Below are positions 7,076 to 14,283 of a stretch of 64,000 bases of DNA, piece by piece. This DNA comes from a virus, in the IMG/VR virus record IMGVR_UViG_3300029957_000006, positions 1 to 64,000 of that record; one strand, 5' to 3'. The notes under the pieces were generated by a model. That model searched no databases. It was given only the letters and a program-made list of their open reading frames with translations, and was not told where the DNA came from. The position numbers were made by a program, and so were the translations under genes. Positions within the stretch are counted from its first letter, which is position 1. Every line of letters begins with the position of its first letter.

Positions 7076-7384
7076 TTATTGATCTTCATTGATAAACTCA
7101 CCATATTCCTTACGATCTTTATACATTCCTTTGTTATCAATCAAAACACCATCCACCTCAATCAATACATGACAAATATCAATATCATCTTCGTCAATGG
7201 TTTTGCCATCATTAAAAACCAATAACTCTTTAGGTTTCTCTGTGATAACATAAATCTTTGGGTTGAGTTCCAAATCATTCAATACCGTATATAATTCTTC
7301 GGCAAATACACAACATCCACCATATTCAATATATGGGACTTTAGTATTGAGTTTTGGGAGTTCGGCTACAACGTATTGGTACAT
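7076..7384 (-). CDS. Hypothetical protein
   Basis: 102 residues. A GGCCVFAEELYTVL segment followed by a DICHVLIEVDGVLIDNKG strand-turn resembles the Cys/His spacing of a papain-like fold, but this is only a hint. Single-gene unit. Confidence 0.6.
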   Translation of the reverse strand: MYQYVVAELPKLNTKVPYIEYGGCCVFAEELYTVLNDLELNPKIYVITEKPKELLVFNDGKTIDEDDIDICHVLIEVDGVLIDNKGMYKDRKEYGEFINEDQ

Positions 7385-7407
7385 AGTGTTTCTCTTTTGT
7401 TATGAGA

Positions 7408-7439
7408 CAAATGTAAACTAAATAATTGAAACCTCCAAA
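7408..7439 (-). promoter_or_regulatory. Promoter of 7076-7384
   Basis: TTTG (7436-7439), N20, TACATTTG (7408-7415). Confidence 0.85.
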
Positions 7440-7449
7440 TAAATGGAGG
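7432..7449 (-). terminator. Terminator hairpin merged with promoter
   Basis: CCTCC (7432-7436) pairs with GGAGG (7445-7449) just past the stop of 7457-7696; the arm forms the next -33 box. Confidence 0.65.
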
Positions 7450-7456
7450 ATTATTT

Positions 7457-7696
7457 TTACGGTTGGATTATTTCCAAAAATACACGTGCAATTTGTGTTA
7501 CACGGTTACGATTGTGCCACTCCACAAAATCATCAACATTTTGGTGATCAAGGTCTTCGTCATGTTCCTCTAACTTATTAAACTCTTCCCAAGATTCTTC
7601 AATCTCTTCTTTAGCATCAATAAGTTTATCAGCTTGGATTACAGATACAAGTCCAAGACTCTCTTCTGATTCGCTGTCATTTAATTGATAAAGCAT
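7457..7696 (-). CDS. Hypothetical acidic protein
   Basis: 79 residues, very acidic (runs of Glu/Asp around residues 28-50). Small acidic phage early proteins often bind nucleic-acid-binding host proteins, but no family is recognised here. Confidence 0.6.
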   Translation of the reverse strand: MLYQLNDSESEESLGLVSVIQADKLIDAKEEIEESWEEFNKLEEHDEDLDHQNVDDFVEWHNRNRVTQIARVFLEIIQP

Positions 7697-7721
7697 AGTA
7701 GTTTGTTTTAATTGGTTAAGG

Positions 7722-7753
7722 CAAAGATAAACTATTTTTCTGACTCTTCCAAA
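7722..7753 (-). promoter_or_regulatory. Promoter of 7457-7696
   Basis: TTTG (7750-7753), N20, TATCTTTG (7722-7729); overlaps the 3' end of 7732-7965. Confidence 0.85.
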
Positions 7754-7965
7754 TTTATTTTATGTAAATTAAATGGCTCAGCATCCAAATAATACTCACA
7801 GGTATAACCTACCTTTTCCAAATCTTCCACCAAGTCACGACAAGCCTTATACCCGTCTTTCTTATCCCATGTCTTCTCATGCTTCTTTAATACCTTTTGC
7901 ACATCTTTCGGGAGGTCTTCGATATGCTCAAACATATCAATCTCGTTTGCTTCGTTATTATCCAT
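7732..7965 (-). CDS. Hypothetical acidic protein (leaderless mRNA)
   Basis: 77 residues, acidic, helix-rich. -7 box ends 4 nt before the ATG. Its promoter is back to back with that of RNA copy 1. Confidence 0.6.
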   Translation of the reverse strand: MDNNEANEIDMFEHIEDLPKDVQKVLKKHEKTWDKKDGYKACRDLVEDLEKVGYTCEYYLDAEPFNLHKINLEESEK

Positions 7966-7969
7966 GAGA

Positions 7970-8001
7970 CAAATATAAATAAGATAATTGAATCTACCAA
8001 A
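7970..8001 (-). promoter_or_regulatory. Promoter of 7732-7965
   Basis: TTTG (7998-8001), N20, TATATTTG (7970-7977). Confidence 0.85.
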
Positions 8002-8031
8002 TAAAATAAGAAAATAATTCCATCAAATAAA

Positions 8032-8063
8032 TTTGGTAGTCTCGAAAACATTCCCTACATTTG
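8032..8063 (+). promoter_or_regulatory. Promoter of RNA family copy 1
   Basis: Plus strand TTTG (8032-8035), N20, TACATTTG (8056-8063). Confidence 0.8.
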
Positions 8064-8067
8064 TCCT

Positions 8068-8187
8068 GTTGATTGAATGATCAACGTGACGTGGCTCGAA
8101 AGATGACGGGAGGTATACTCCGACCTACCTTATATTTTCATAGGACCAAAAAACGAAAAACCCTAACCGACAAAGATAGGGCTTTTC
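8068..8187 (+). ncRNA. Three-copy RNA family, copy 1
   Basis: Predicted to start at 8068, exactly the first base of a 5-bp hairpin (GTTGA 8068-8072 with TCAAC 8081-8085). Then GTGACG, a second CG-closed hairpin, and the conserved block AGGTATACTCC followed by ACC and TACCTTATATT (8111-8135), where AGGTA pairs with TACCT. A CCCTA/TAGGG hairpin (8161-8181) followed by CTTTTCT ends it. Sister copies lie at 9240-9322 (minus) and 11574-11670 (plus). Stems are kept while bases change, which supports a real structured RNA. Confidence 0.65.
8161..8187 (+). terminator. Terminator of RNA copy 1
   Basis: CCCTA (8161-8165) with TAGGG (8177-8181), then CTTTTCT. Confidence 0.55.
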
Positions 8188-8247
8188 TACCAATTAAACA
8201 AATTTACTTTTCAACAAATAATGAACAAGGGTTTTACCCCTTGTCAT

Positions 8248-9156
8248 TTATGCCATTTCCAATAATCCGCTTTTACGCATTGCAAACTTAAGTGAGGCTT
8301 GATTCATTTTGTAACCCCCACCAATCAACACACTTTCCATACGTGCATTATCACGTTTTGGGATGCTCATTTCATGAGTGGTAAAGCTTGTCACACCACT
8401 GTGCAGTCCCCAAACATTATCGCCTTTATCAGCCATTTCACGGTCAATATGGTTATAGAGTTTGTCCATCAAATTAATACTACGTGTTGACTTTTTGGAG
8501 ATTTCGTCAACACTAGTCAATACACGGTCATAACCCAATACATACTTCACCAATTCATGAGCCATTGCCTTAGATACTTCTGTACTTGCAAATCGGTTAT
8601 ATACTTCGATTTGACGTAAAGACTCATTTAAAGCAATTTCAATCAATTGTGGGATAGTACGCAACTTTTGCTCAAGAGTTGCTGTATGTCTAAATTTAGC
8701 ATCCCCTTTCGCATAAAATTTAGCAAACTGATTTGAGCAACTCATTGTCAAATCACCAATACCAATTGACAAACTGGTACTTCCATCATTGCTATCAATG
8801 ATCGTTACATAACGTTTGATAATGTCATTTGCAACCTTTCCAACTCCCTCAATTCCCAATTGCATAAACACCTTGCGACCACCATTAAGGCTACCCGCTT
8901 TTGTAACGGTCAAATCATTTCCAAAAAGTTCCATTCCACGCAAAACAAGCTCAACAATATCCTTGTTCTGAGATACGGTATAACCTTCTTTTACGGTATT
9001 GATAACTTCATTTGTCTTGCTGTTAATCAGCCCAAAATAAGGGCTAACAACTTGTTTACCATCTTTACTGAGGGCTACCATTGGAGCCTTCTCAATTGTA
9101 AAATCCAAACCATTTTCTGTAAGGATTGTGTCAACTTTGTTTTGGTTGTTTGTCAT
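8248..9156 (-). CDS. DUF932 family phage/plasmid protein
   Basis: 302 residues from MTNNQNKVDTIL; the promoter at 9186-9217 fixes this start. It matches the DUF932 (phage/plasmid-like TIGR03299) family: early VSPYFGLINSKTNEVINTVKEGYTVSQNKDI, then GGRKVFMQL, and the SCSNQ segment of the middle domain. Members are common in large phages and plasmids; their biochemical role is not settled. Single-gene unit. Confidence 0.8.
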   Translation of the reverse strand: MTNNQNKVDTILTENGLDFTIEKAPMVALSKDGKQVVSPYFGLINSKTNEVINTVKEGYTVSQNKDIVELVLRGMELFGNDLTVTKAGSLNGGRKVFMQLGIEGVGKVANDIIKRYVTIIDSNDGSTSLSIGIGDLTMSCSNQFAKFYAKGDAKFRHTATLEQKLRTIPQLIEIALNESLRQIEVYNRFASTEVSKAMAHELVKYVLGYDRVLTSVDEISKKSTRSINLMDKLYNHIDREMADKGDNVWGLHSGVTSFTTHEMSIPKRDNARMESVLIGGGYKMNQASLKFAMRKSGLLEMA

Positions 9157-9185
9157 AAGAGTAGTATTTGTTTGTTGGTATGGTG

Positions 9186-9217
9186 CAAAGATAGATAATG
9201 TTTTTGAATCTACCAAA
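9186..9217 (-). promoter_or_regulatory. Promoter of the DUF932 gene
   Basis: TTTG (9214-9217), N20, TATCTTTG (9186-9193). Confidence 0.85.
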
Positions 9218-9239
9218 TAAATCTAAGGTTATTTTAAAT

Positions 9240-9322
9240 TATTTTTGGACCATCCTAAATTCGCCTAAGGTGGAGTATACCTCCCGTTCTCCTCAAGAAA
9301 AACGTCCCGTTGAATTAACAAC
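9240..9322 (-). ncRNA. Three-copy RNA family, copy 2
   Basis: Minus strand. The -7 box (9327-9334) places the start at 9322, the first base of hairpin 1 (GTTG/CAAC, 9309-9322). Then GGGACG, a CGTT/AACG hairpin and the conserved GGGAGGTATACTCCACC block (9269-9285). The 3' end is uncertain; it reaches at least the T/A-rich stretch near 9240, just before the DUF932 promoter. Confidence 0.6.
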
Positions 9323-9326
9323 AGGA

Positions 9327-9358
9327 CGAAGGTAAGTAAAATATTTTAATCTACCAAA
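9327..9358 (-). promoter_or_regulatory. Promoter of RNA family copy 2
   Basis: TTTG (9355-9358), N20, TACCTTCG (9327-9334; one mismatch to TAnnTTTG). Confidence 0.7.
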
Positions 9359-9373
9359 TATTCTTACAGATTC

Positions 9374-9754
9374 TTACAGATTCTTTTCAATGTAACTGGC
9401 AATCATTTTAAACGACTTACCATCATCATTCATTGTTGATAATTTGTCAACGATTGGATTATAGTCCTCATCCATAGTATTGTTGCTACCTTTTAGGATG
9501 TTAGGTACTTTTATATTTTTCAATTTTTTTCCAAAATCATCTTTATCCATAAAACCTTTATTGATAATATCCATTTTTGGGTGTGCTACTCGGCAAGCTA
9601 CACCTAAACAACAATACCCACCACCATTGCTAAACAATACTCTTTTAGCTTGTTCAAATTTACCACTTCGCAATGCTTCAAGCCATTTCTTTTTAAATGC
9701 TTTAGGCAATCGCACATCACTTACTTTATTGGTTTTTGAATTTCTGATTTTCAT
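9374..9754 (-). CDS. Conserved phage protein (YCCLGV motif)
   Basis: 126 residues. The line KKKWLEALRSGKFEQAKRVL followed by GGYCCLGVACRV is a signature I know from many phage hypothetical proteins of about 100-130 residues; the function is unknown. The Cys pair could bind a metal. Single-gene unit with promoter 9776-9807. Confidence 0.7.
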   Translation of the reverse strand: MKIRNSKTNKVSDVRLPKAFKKKWLEALRSGKFEQAKRVLFSNGGGYCCLGVACRVAHPKMDIINKGFMDKDDFGKKLKNIKVPNILKGSNNTMDEDYNPIVDKLSTMNDDGKSFKMIASYIEKNL

Positions 9755-9775
9755 AGGTTGAGTTATTGATTAGGA

Positions 9776-9807
9776 CAAAGGTAATATAAATAATTAAGAC
9801 TACCAAA
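9776..9807 (-). promoter_or_regulatory. Promoter of 9374-9754
   Basis: TTTG (9804-9807), N20, TACCTTTG (9776-9783). Confidence 0.85.
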
Positions 9808-9813
9808 TTTATT

Positions 9814-9987
9814 TTAAAAATTCGTGGACTCCTTAAAGTCAGGGTTATTTCTGATCAGGTTTTTTATATCCATTTGTACGGGAGAGGGTTTTTCAATCTT
9901 CTCAATAGCACTGACAATAGCTAAGAGTTTACCAATACTAACCCCAGTCAAATCAAATGTACCTTGTTTATTTCGCTTAACGATCAT
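9814..9987 (-). CDS. Hypothetical small protein
   Basis: 57 residues beginning MIVKRNKQGTFDLTG. Basic start, helical middle, no known family. Second gene of a pair with 10030-10203, separated by a strong hairpin (10007-10024). Confidence 0.6.
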   Translation of the reverse strand: MIVKRNKQGTFDLTGVSIGKLLAIVSAIEKIEKPSPVQMDIKNLIRNNPDFKESTNF

Positions 9988-10006
9988 TGTAGTATAGTTT
10001 ATGTGA

Positions 10007-10024
10007 AACCACCATTCGGTGGTT
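10007..10024 (-). promoter_or_regulatory. Intercistronic hairpin
   Basis: AACCACC (10007-10013), loop ATTC, GGTGGTT (10018-10024): perfect 7-bp stem between two 57-residue genes. No T run after it, so attenuation or processing is more likely than full termination. Confidence 0.55.
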
Positions 10025-10029
10025 CGATG

Positions 10030-10203
10030 CTAACCTTGTGCGATTTCAAATCGGTAGGCTTTTTTGCCCTTAAGGTTGCATACACGGATAAAGGATTTTA
10101 CCTTGTGATCTTCCCCAGTTACAAACATTGTTGTAGTTGCACCTGAGTAATTTGCTTTAACACCATAAGCATTGGCGTTTCCGATAAATGTTGCTTTGTT
10201 CAT
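10030..10203 (-). CDS. Hypothetical small protein
   Basis: 57 residues beginning MNKATFIGNANAYGVKA; predicted mostly beta. It reads like a small single-stranded-DNA-binding-like barrel (alternating strands, basic KVKSFIRVCNLKGKKAYRF end), but this is a guess. Promoter 10235-10266. Confidence 0.6.
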   Translation of the reverse strand: MNKATFIGNANAYGVKANYSGATTTMFVTGEDHKVKSFIRVCNLKGKKAYRFEIAQG

Positions 10204-10234
10204 AGAGTGGTTTTTATTATTTAATTGAGTGAGG

Positions 10235-10266
10235 CAAAGATAAGTTATTTATTTGAGACTACCAAA
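10235..10266 (-). promoter_or_regulatory. Promoter of 10030-10203
   Basis: TTTG (10263-10266), N20, TATCTTTG (10235-10242). Confidence 0.85.
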
Positions 10267-10623
10267 TTAATTTTCAATATATAAAAATTTAATCTTTTTA
10301 ACTGTTTCTTCACCTAATGGGCTTAAGCCTGTTTCAGTCCAGTTATTATCAACATCGTGTAAGGTTTGCAAATGACTCAAAAAAGCTCGTCCCATTTCTT
10401 GTAATTCACTTGGGAGTTTATCAAATACTTTATCATTGGAGACACCACCTAATTTATCCAATTGCTTACAGAGTTCCTTTAAACGACCAACAGCACATCC
10501 TTCACTTACACCTTCAATTGGTGAGTATAAACAAGCAGTTACTAATTCAGCCCTATTTTTACTTGTAAAGTAATTGAGTGTTGATTCCAATACTGCTAGT
10601 CGTTTCTTTTGGATTTCATTCAT
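10267..10623 (-). CDS. Conserved phage protein (GCAVGR motif)
   Basis: 118 residues. ACLYSPIEGVSEGCAVGRLKELC (about 30-52), LPSELQEMG and FLSHLQTLHDVDNNWTETGLSPLGEE form a pattern I know from small phage proteins of unknown function. Helical, soluble. Confidence 0.65.
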   Translation of the reverse strand: MNEIQKKRLAVLESTLNYFTSKNRAELVTACLYSPIEGVSEGCAVGRLKELCKQLDKLGGVSNDKVFDKLPSELQEMGRAFLSHLQTLHDVDNNWTETGLSPLGEETVKKIKFLYIEN

Positions 10624-10649
10624 GGTAATGATGTTTTAATTGGTTAAGG

Positions 10650-10681
10650 CAAAGATAATAACTTATTTCGAGACTGCCAAA
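10650..10681 (-). promoter_or_regulatory. Promoter of 10267-10623
   Basis: TTTG (10678-10681), N20, TATCTTTG (10650-10657). The -33 box lies inside the 3' end of 10663-11448. Confidence 0.85.
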
Positions 10682-11448
10682 CTTTTCTTCACTTTTTTAT
10701 AAACCCCTTCCAATTTATTCTCAATAGCTAAGGTACGGATAGCAAAACCACTTTCAAACGCTTTAAGATTATTTGCACCCTTACCAGTCATTTTCTTATA
10801 ACGCAACCCACATATAACCCCCTTAGGGTCTAAAAAACGTAGGTCATCCTTATCAGCGTCAATAACTTCGTACCCTTCATATTCCTTTGGCGTAACATCA
10901 AATACCATTGCTACATTAATTCCACGACCTAACAACTCCATTGCTTTCTTATGGTTCGTTTCAGAGCGACTAAAAGTCAAATGATAGTTAGAGGGTAGAG
11001 CCTTGTCAAAACGTGTCCAGTTCTTTGTATAATCGTAAAACTGTACGTCAGGGTAAACTTCAAAAATATTCTTACCATTAAAAATTTTAAAGTTTTCGTA
11101 TGGCAAATCACTTGTACCATTCAAACGGATAGTAATATTTGCTTTACCTTCATTCTTTTTAACCGCTTTAGCAATTTCAGTTTTAACTTGATTCAAAAAC
11201 TCAATACGATCTTTCAAAAAATACTCCGTTTTATTCATTCGACCTTTCATTACAGCCGTATACATCCCACCAAAACCACTACCAACTAAACAACTTTCAG
11301 CACATCCCTTACTTGCATGACTGCAAACATTCTTACCTAAGCTATTAGACTTAAAAGGAGACATATAAAGGATATAGGTAATATAACCTAATTTTTCACC
11401 TTTAATTGTTTTCTTATTGTTGGTAGATAAAAGTGGTGTACGTTTCAT
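10663..11448 (-). CDS. gp88-like phage protein
   Basis: 261 residues. It resembles the phage gene-product-88 family: LGYITYILYMSPFKSNSLGKNVCSHASKGCAESCLVGSGFGG near residues 20-61 with a Cys-rich site (CxxxxxxxCxxxC), then TIRLNGTSDLPYENF, YDYTKNWTRF and VAMVFDVTPKEYEGYEVIDADKDDLRFLDPKG. The Cys triad suggests a metal or iron-sulphur site; no reaction is established that I know of. Own promoter 11476-11507. Confidence 0.75.
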   Translation of the reverse strand: MKRTPLLSTNNKKTIKGEKLGYITYILYMSPFKSNSLGKNVCSHASKGCAESCLVGSGFGGMYTAVMKGRMNKTEYFLKDRIEFLNQVKTEIAKAVKKNEGKANITIRLNGTSDLPYENFKIFNGKNIFEVYPDVQFYDYTKNWTRFDKALPSNYHLTFSRSETNHKKAMELLGRGINVAMVFDVTPKEYEGYEVIDADKDDLRFLDPKGVICGLRYKKMTGKGANNLKAFESGFAIRTLAIENKLEGVYKKVKKSLAVSK

Positions 11449-11475
11449 AAATAAGTAGTTTTAATTGGTATGGGA

Positions 11476-11507
11476 CAAATGTAGTCTATTTATTCCATTC
11501 CACCAAA
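11476..11507 (-). promoter_or_regulatory. Promoter of the gp88-like gene
   Basis: TTTG (11504-11507), N20, TACATTTG (11476-11483). Confidence 0.85.
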
Positions 11508-11537
11508 TTTATTTAATAAATTTATTCTACAAATTTA

Positions 11538-11569
11538 TTTGGTAGTCTCGTTTTTTATTCCTACATTTG
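11538..11569 (+). promoter_or_regulatory. Promoter of RNA family copy 3
   Basis: Plus strand TTTG (11538-11541), N20, TACATTTG (11562-11569). Confidence 0.8.
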
Positions 11570-11573
11570 TCTT

Positions 11574-11670
11574 GTCAATATGACGGGACGGTAGCCCACT
11601 CGCTAGCGGAAGGTATACTCCACCCTACCTTATATTAGCCTTATTAAGAATCAGTATAAATAAGGAAATA
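11574..11670 (+). ncRNA. Three-copy RNA family, copy 3
   Basis: Starts (4-nt rule) at 11574, first base of GTCA/TGAC (11574-11584). Then GGGACG, a TAGC/GCTA hairpin (closing CG pair) and the conserved GGAAGGTATACTCCACC block (11608-11624), in which AAGGTA (11610-11615) pairs with TACCTT (11626-11631). A CCTTATT/AATAAGG hairpin (11639-11665) follows. No coding potential. Confidence 0.65.
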
Positions 11671-11673
11671 AAC

Positions 11674-11704
11674 TTGCACAGGTCAAAAAGAATATCTACC
11701 TTTG
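11674..11704 (+). promoter_or_regulatory. Promoter of the leader and HNH gene 3
   Basis: TTG (11674-11676), N20, TACCTTTG (11697-11704). Confidence 0.7.
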
Positions 11705-11708
11705 CTTC

Positions 11709-11822
11709 ACATCAAAACAACACCCTTTAAATAGAAGTGGTGTTAGGAATCTACATCCAATTTTATATGGATTGTGGCGTAACTTTATTGTCTTATGTGT
11801 CGTATGACACATATTTATAGAC
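11709..11822 (+). promoter_or_regulatory. Structured 5' leader of HNH gene 3
   Basis: About 114 nt with three hairpins: AACACC/GGTGTT (11719-11744), ATCCA/TGGAT (11755-11772) and an 8-bp TATGTGTC/GACACATA stem (11794-11813) ending 9 nt before the ATG. Hairpins close to the start are known to restrain translation of phage homing-endonuclease genes; it might also be an independent RNA. Confidence 0.55.
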
Positions 11823-12239
11823 ATGAAGTACAACGAAAAAAAACGGCTACAAATAGCCATGAGAAGATTCTACTCTACAGCTAATAACAGTAAAGATATT
11901 GCTTTGTTAATAGGAATTGATAAACAAGGTTTTATTAATCATATTAACAAATATCTTGTAGAAGGAATGACATTAGAAACATTCGGTAAGACATGGGGAC
12001 TTGATCATATTGTTCCTGTAGAAATATTCGATTTTTCTAATGATGAGGATAAAAAGCTGTGTTATAACTACAATAACATAATGCCAATGTACAATTCAGA
12101 TAATCGTCTGAAAGGTGCTTCTGTGCATTTCAGTCTAGCCAAACTTGAGTCCATGTACACAAACGTGTATATAGATAGACTTAAAGCTAGATGTAATGAA
12201 GTAATTATTAGGGTATATCAAAAATATTTGTTACCTTAG
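11823..12239 (+). CDS. HNH homing endonuclease (copy 3, divergent)
   Basis: 138 residues. HNH core at about residues 60-105: WGLDHIVPVEIFDF, then LCYNYNNIMPMYNSDNRLKG. It lacks the FESWMTW segment of the other two HNH copies, so it is a different lineage. Plus strand, isolated among minus-strand genes, with a structured leader and a terminator (12294-12310). Confidence 0.8.
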   Translation: MKYNEKKRLQIAMRRFYSTANNSKDIALLIGIDKQGFINHINKYLVEGMTLETFGKTWGLDHIVPVEIFDFSNDEDKKLCYNYNNIMPMYNSDNRLKGASVHFSLAKLESMYTNVYIDRLKARCNEVIIRVYQKYLLP

Positions 12240-12293
12240 TGGAACATCGCATTCGAAAATTTGGGCTGAAAAATTCGGCTGACTTTGTTTAGA

Positions 12294-12310
12294 CCTTAAA
12301 GTTTTTAAGG
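12294..12310 (+). terminator. Terminator of HNH gene 3
   Basis: CCTTAAA (12294-12300), 3-nt loop, TTTAAGG (12304-12310), then GTTTTTGG. Confidence 0.6.
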
Positions 12311-12535
12311 GTTTTTGGTAGTGGATTTTATAGGTAGAAAGGCATTTCCCATTTTAGGGGTATGAATTCTAGTGGATTTCCCACATTCTACCACTTATTA
12401 CCACCTATACCCAAAAAGGCTTAAAAAAGGCAAACGTGCTAGACAAGGTACGTTTAGGAACCTGATTCTGATCTATTTTGGCTATATCCGTATGGCTGAG
12501 GCAGATAGCTTTTGTATGGCTTGGACCAGTGACTC

Positions 12536-12555
12536 ATGTACACAAATGTGTACAT
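12536..12555. repeat. 20-bp palindrome, copy 1
   Basis: 9-bp arms ATGTACACA/TGTGTACAT around AA. Identical arms recur at 12810-12829 and 27469-27488. Confidence 0.75.
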
Positions 12556-12809
12556 ATAGGGGTTATCATGTAGTTATATACTACGCCAATACTCTTATTC
12601 TTATGTATCTTTGGCGACTTATACATGATGGATAGGTACAGTAATATCATGCTCAAGAACACTTGCATACGAAGAACAATAGGATACAAGTTGCTAGGAT
12701 TAGGGTTTTCCAAAGGTCTCTGTTAGGCTTATTGTTATATAGGATTGGGCTTGACATCTTGTATTTGTTTATATGGCTGAGGCTTAAAGCTAGGGTTATT
12801 TTTAGTCTG

Positions 12810-12829
12810 ATGTACACATTTGTGTACAT
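12810..12829. repeat. 20-bp palindrome, copy 2
   Basis: ATGTACACA, TT, TGTGTACAT; it lies 6 nt beyond the stop codon of the last gene of the 18.5-12.8 kb operon. Confidence 0.75.
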
Positions 12830-12835
12830 GAGTTG

Positions 12836-13144
12836 TTAATCGATGGCTTCAAATTCGTAACCTATATACATTACATATCTTATATCTATTACTTGTCCAA
12901 GATGATCCATTACGTTAACTGAATCGGGGCTTACAATGATATCAAGGACTTGAAACTTATCGCCTCTAGAGAATGGAGCTTCAGCGTTTATACACTCCAC
13001 TATATCATCTATTCGGATTTCATTTAATTTGTCTAGGTAGTCAATGACTCGTTCAATTCGATTAAAGTCTATTTCCATGCCATTGCAAGTATCATGGGAA
13101 TTTTTATATAGGACTTCAGTTATCAGGTCTCTTAGTTCTTTCAT
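12836..13144 (-). CDS. Hypothetical protein, last of the tiny-gene operon
   Basis: 102 residues: helical N-terminal half, then a beta-rich end (GDKFQVLDIIVSPDSVNVMDHLGQVIDI) that resembles a small SH3-like barrel. Overlaps 13141-13323 by 4 nt (ATGA). Followed by the palindrome at 12810. Confidence 0.65.
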   Translation of the reverse strand: MKELRDLITEVLYKNSHDTCNGMEIDFNRIERVIDYLDKLNEIRIDDIVECINAEAPFSRGDKFQVLDIIVSPDSVNVMDHLGQVIDIRYVMYIGYEFEAID

Positions 13145-13323
13145 TTGGATTGATCTTTGTCAGGGTTATAGTTTTTACTGGATTCAAGGGTATCATTACC
13201 TTTAAGGGGTAGGATTCCTTTCTTATACATCTTTCCTATTACGCCACAGATTTCGCATTTGCATCTATAAGGGAATTCTTGAATGAGTTCCCATATATGA
13301 TCTTTCTGTTTACATATCTTCAT
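13141..13323 (-). CDS. Small zinc-ribbon-like protein
   Basis: 60 residues; His9, Cys21, Cys23 and Cys26 (HIWELIQEFPYRCKCEICG) make a likely metal site. Function unknown. Translationally coupled to the next gene. Confidence 0.6.
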   Translation of the reverse strand: MKICKQKDHIWELIQEFPYRCKCEICGVIGKMYKKGILPLKGNDTLESSKNYNPDKDQSK

Positions 13324-13343
13324 TTGGGTTGAGTGTTTAGTGT

Positions 13344-13499
13344 TTAGTCTTTAAGGGATTTTACTAGTTGTTTAACTGATTTGTCTATTACTTTGATTTC
13401 GACCTTATCACTGCCTATTTCTCTCCAAAAGATGTTACCATCGAGATGGGATTTGATCTTCATGAATTCTTTTTTATCTTTGATATAGGTCTTGGGCAT
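13344..13499 (-). CDS. Hypothetical small protein
   Basis: 51 residues, Lys-rich (MPKTYIKDKKEFMKIKSHL start), unknown family; 3 nt after the stop of 13503-13667. Confidence 0.55.
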   Translation of the reverse strand: MPKTYIKDKKEFMKIKSHLDGNIFWREIGSDKVEIKVIDKSVKQLVKSLKD

Positions 13500-13502
13500 T
13501 AA

Positions 13503-13667
13503 TTATGCTTTCCTTTCTAACACGAAGCAGAAGTTAGAATGATAGGAAGCTGAATATGCTCCTGTTGTTGCTATGTGACCTGAAGTTACAGAAATGACTT
13601 TCCAGCCTCTATCAATCCAATCGTTTATAATTTTATCGTTATTGGTTATTACTACTTTTTGTTCCAT
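13503..13667 (-). CDS. Hypothetical small protein
   Basis: 54 residues. NDWIDRGWKVISVTSG then FCFVLERK resembles the short one-sheet proteins (DUF4177-like) with a GWEVVSV-type strand; unproven. Tiny-gene operon. Confidence 0.55.
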   Translation of the reverse strand: MEQKVVITNNDKIINDWIDRGWKVISVTSGHIATTGAYSASYHSNFCFVLERKA

Positions 13668-13687
13668 TGGTTGAAGTGTTTTGTTTA

Positions 13688-13963
13688 TTAAATCTTATGC
13701 AGATACTCCAAAACGCTTTCAAATTCGTTCCATTCGTATCTTGTGTTTTCTAGCCAAAATGTTCTTGTTTTTGAAAGATAATCAGGGGCAGTTCCAATTT
13801 CTTTTATTCGTTGTTGTTGATCACTTGTTAGGAAGTCATTAAAACCCAATACAGGGTGTTTATTTACGTTTAACGGGTTTATATCAGCATTTAGGGTAAT
13901 TACACTGGCTAGGTATTCGGCATAGAGATTACAAGCTGTAATGAAGTCAATTCGGTATTTCAT
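13688..13963 (-). CDS. Hypothetical protein
   Basis: 91 residues, helical, no known domain. Overlaps 13960-14235 by 4 nt (ATGA). Confidence 0.65.
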   Translation of the reverse strand: MKYRIDFITACNLYAEYLASVITLNADINPLNVNKHPVLGFNDFLTSDQQQRIKEIGTAPDYLSKTRTFWLENTRYEWNEFESVLEYLHKI

Positions 13964-14235
13964 TCTGCTTTTTGGGCAAATGCTGTTAGGAATATTTTAA
14001 GATTTTCTGCTTCGATTTCGGTACTACAATCAGCGATACATTCCAGTCCACCTATTTCTTTCATATTAGATTTAGGGTTGTATCGGATATAAACTGACCA
14101 AAACTGGGCTTCTGATGGTTCACACTGTTCCACAAATGACTTAGCTGTTTCTTTCTTTACTTCACGGCAAGGATGGATTTCTATTGCATCAAAGTTATGC
14201 TGAGGAATTGCTTTTGTTATTAATCTAATTGCCAT
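13960..14235 (-). CDS. Hypothetical protein
   Basis: 91 residues; a Cys-containing core (QCEPSEAQFWSVYIRY, GGLECIADCST). It reads like a small protein whose strand SVYIRYNPKSNM precedes a helix, but I cannot place it. Confidence 0.6.
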   Translation of the reverse strand: MAIRLITKAIPQHNFDAIEIHPCREVKKETAKSFVEQCEPSEAQFWSVYIRYNPKSNMKEIGGLECIADCSTEIEAENLKIFLTAFAQKAE

Positions 14236-14283
14236 GTTATTCTTCTTTTGTTTTATTTATCAGTGATTTCAAATCAATGTCGT

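Larger units (their letters stand above)
12240..12835 (+). other. Long intergenic region without a credible gene
   Basis: About 600 bp. It holds a plus-strand terminator for HNH gene 3 (12294-12310), a 20-bp palindrome at 12536-12555 and another at 12810-12829, two copies of tatggctgaggc (near 12491 and 12772) and two copies of tagtggattt (near 12320 and 12371). One 87-codon plus-strand frame (12372-12635) has no promoter, odd composition and no recognisable motif; I do not call it a gene. Confidence 0.55.

Noticed and set aside
8073-8291. 72-codon plus-strand frame downstream of the promoter at 8032
   Set aside because: It overlaps the structured RNA, its terminator and the DUF932 gene end; codon use is unlike that of real genes here.
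9964-10146. 60-codon plus-strand frame
   Set aside because: Antisense to two credible 57-residue minus-strand genes with proper promoter.
12372-12635. 87-codon plus-strand frame
   Set aside because: No promoter, no recognisable motif, contains the palindrome; treated as intergenic.
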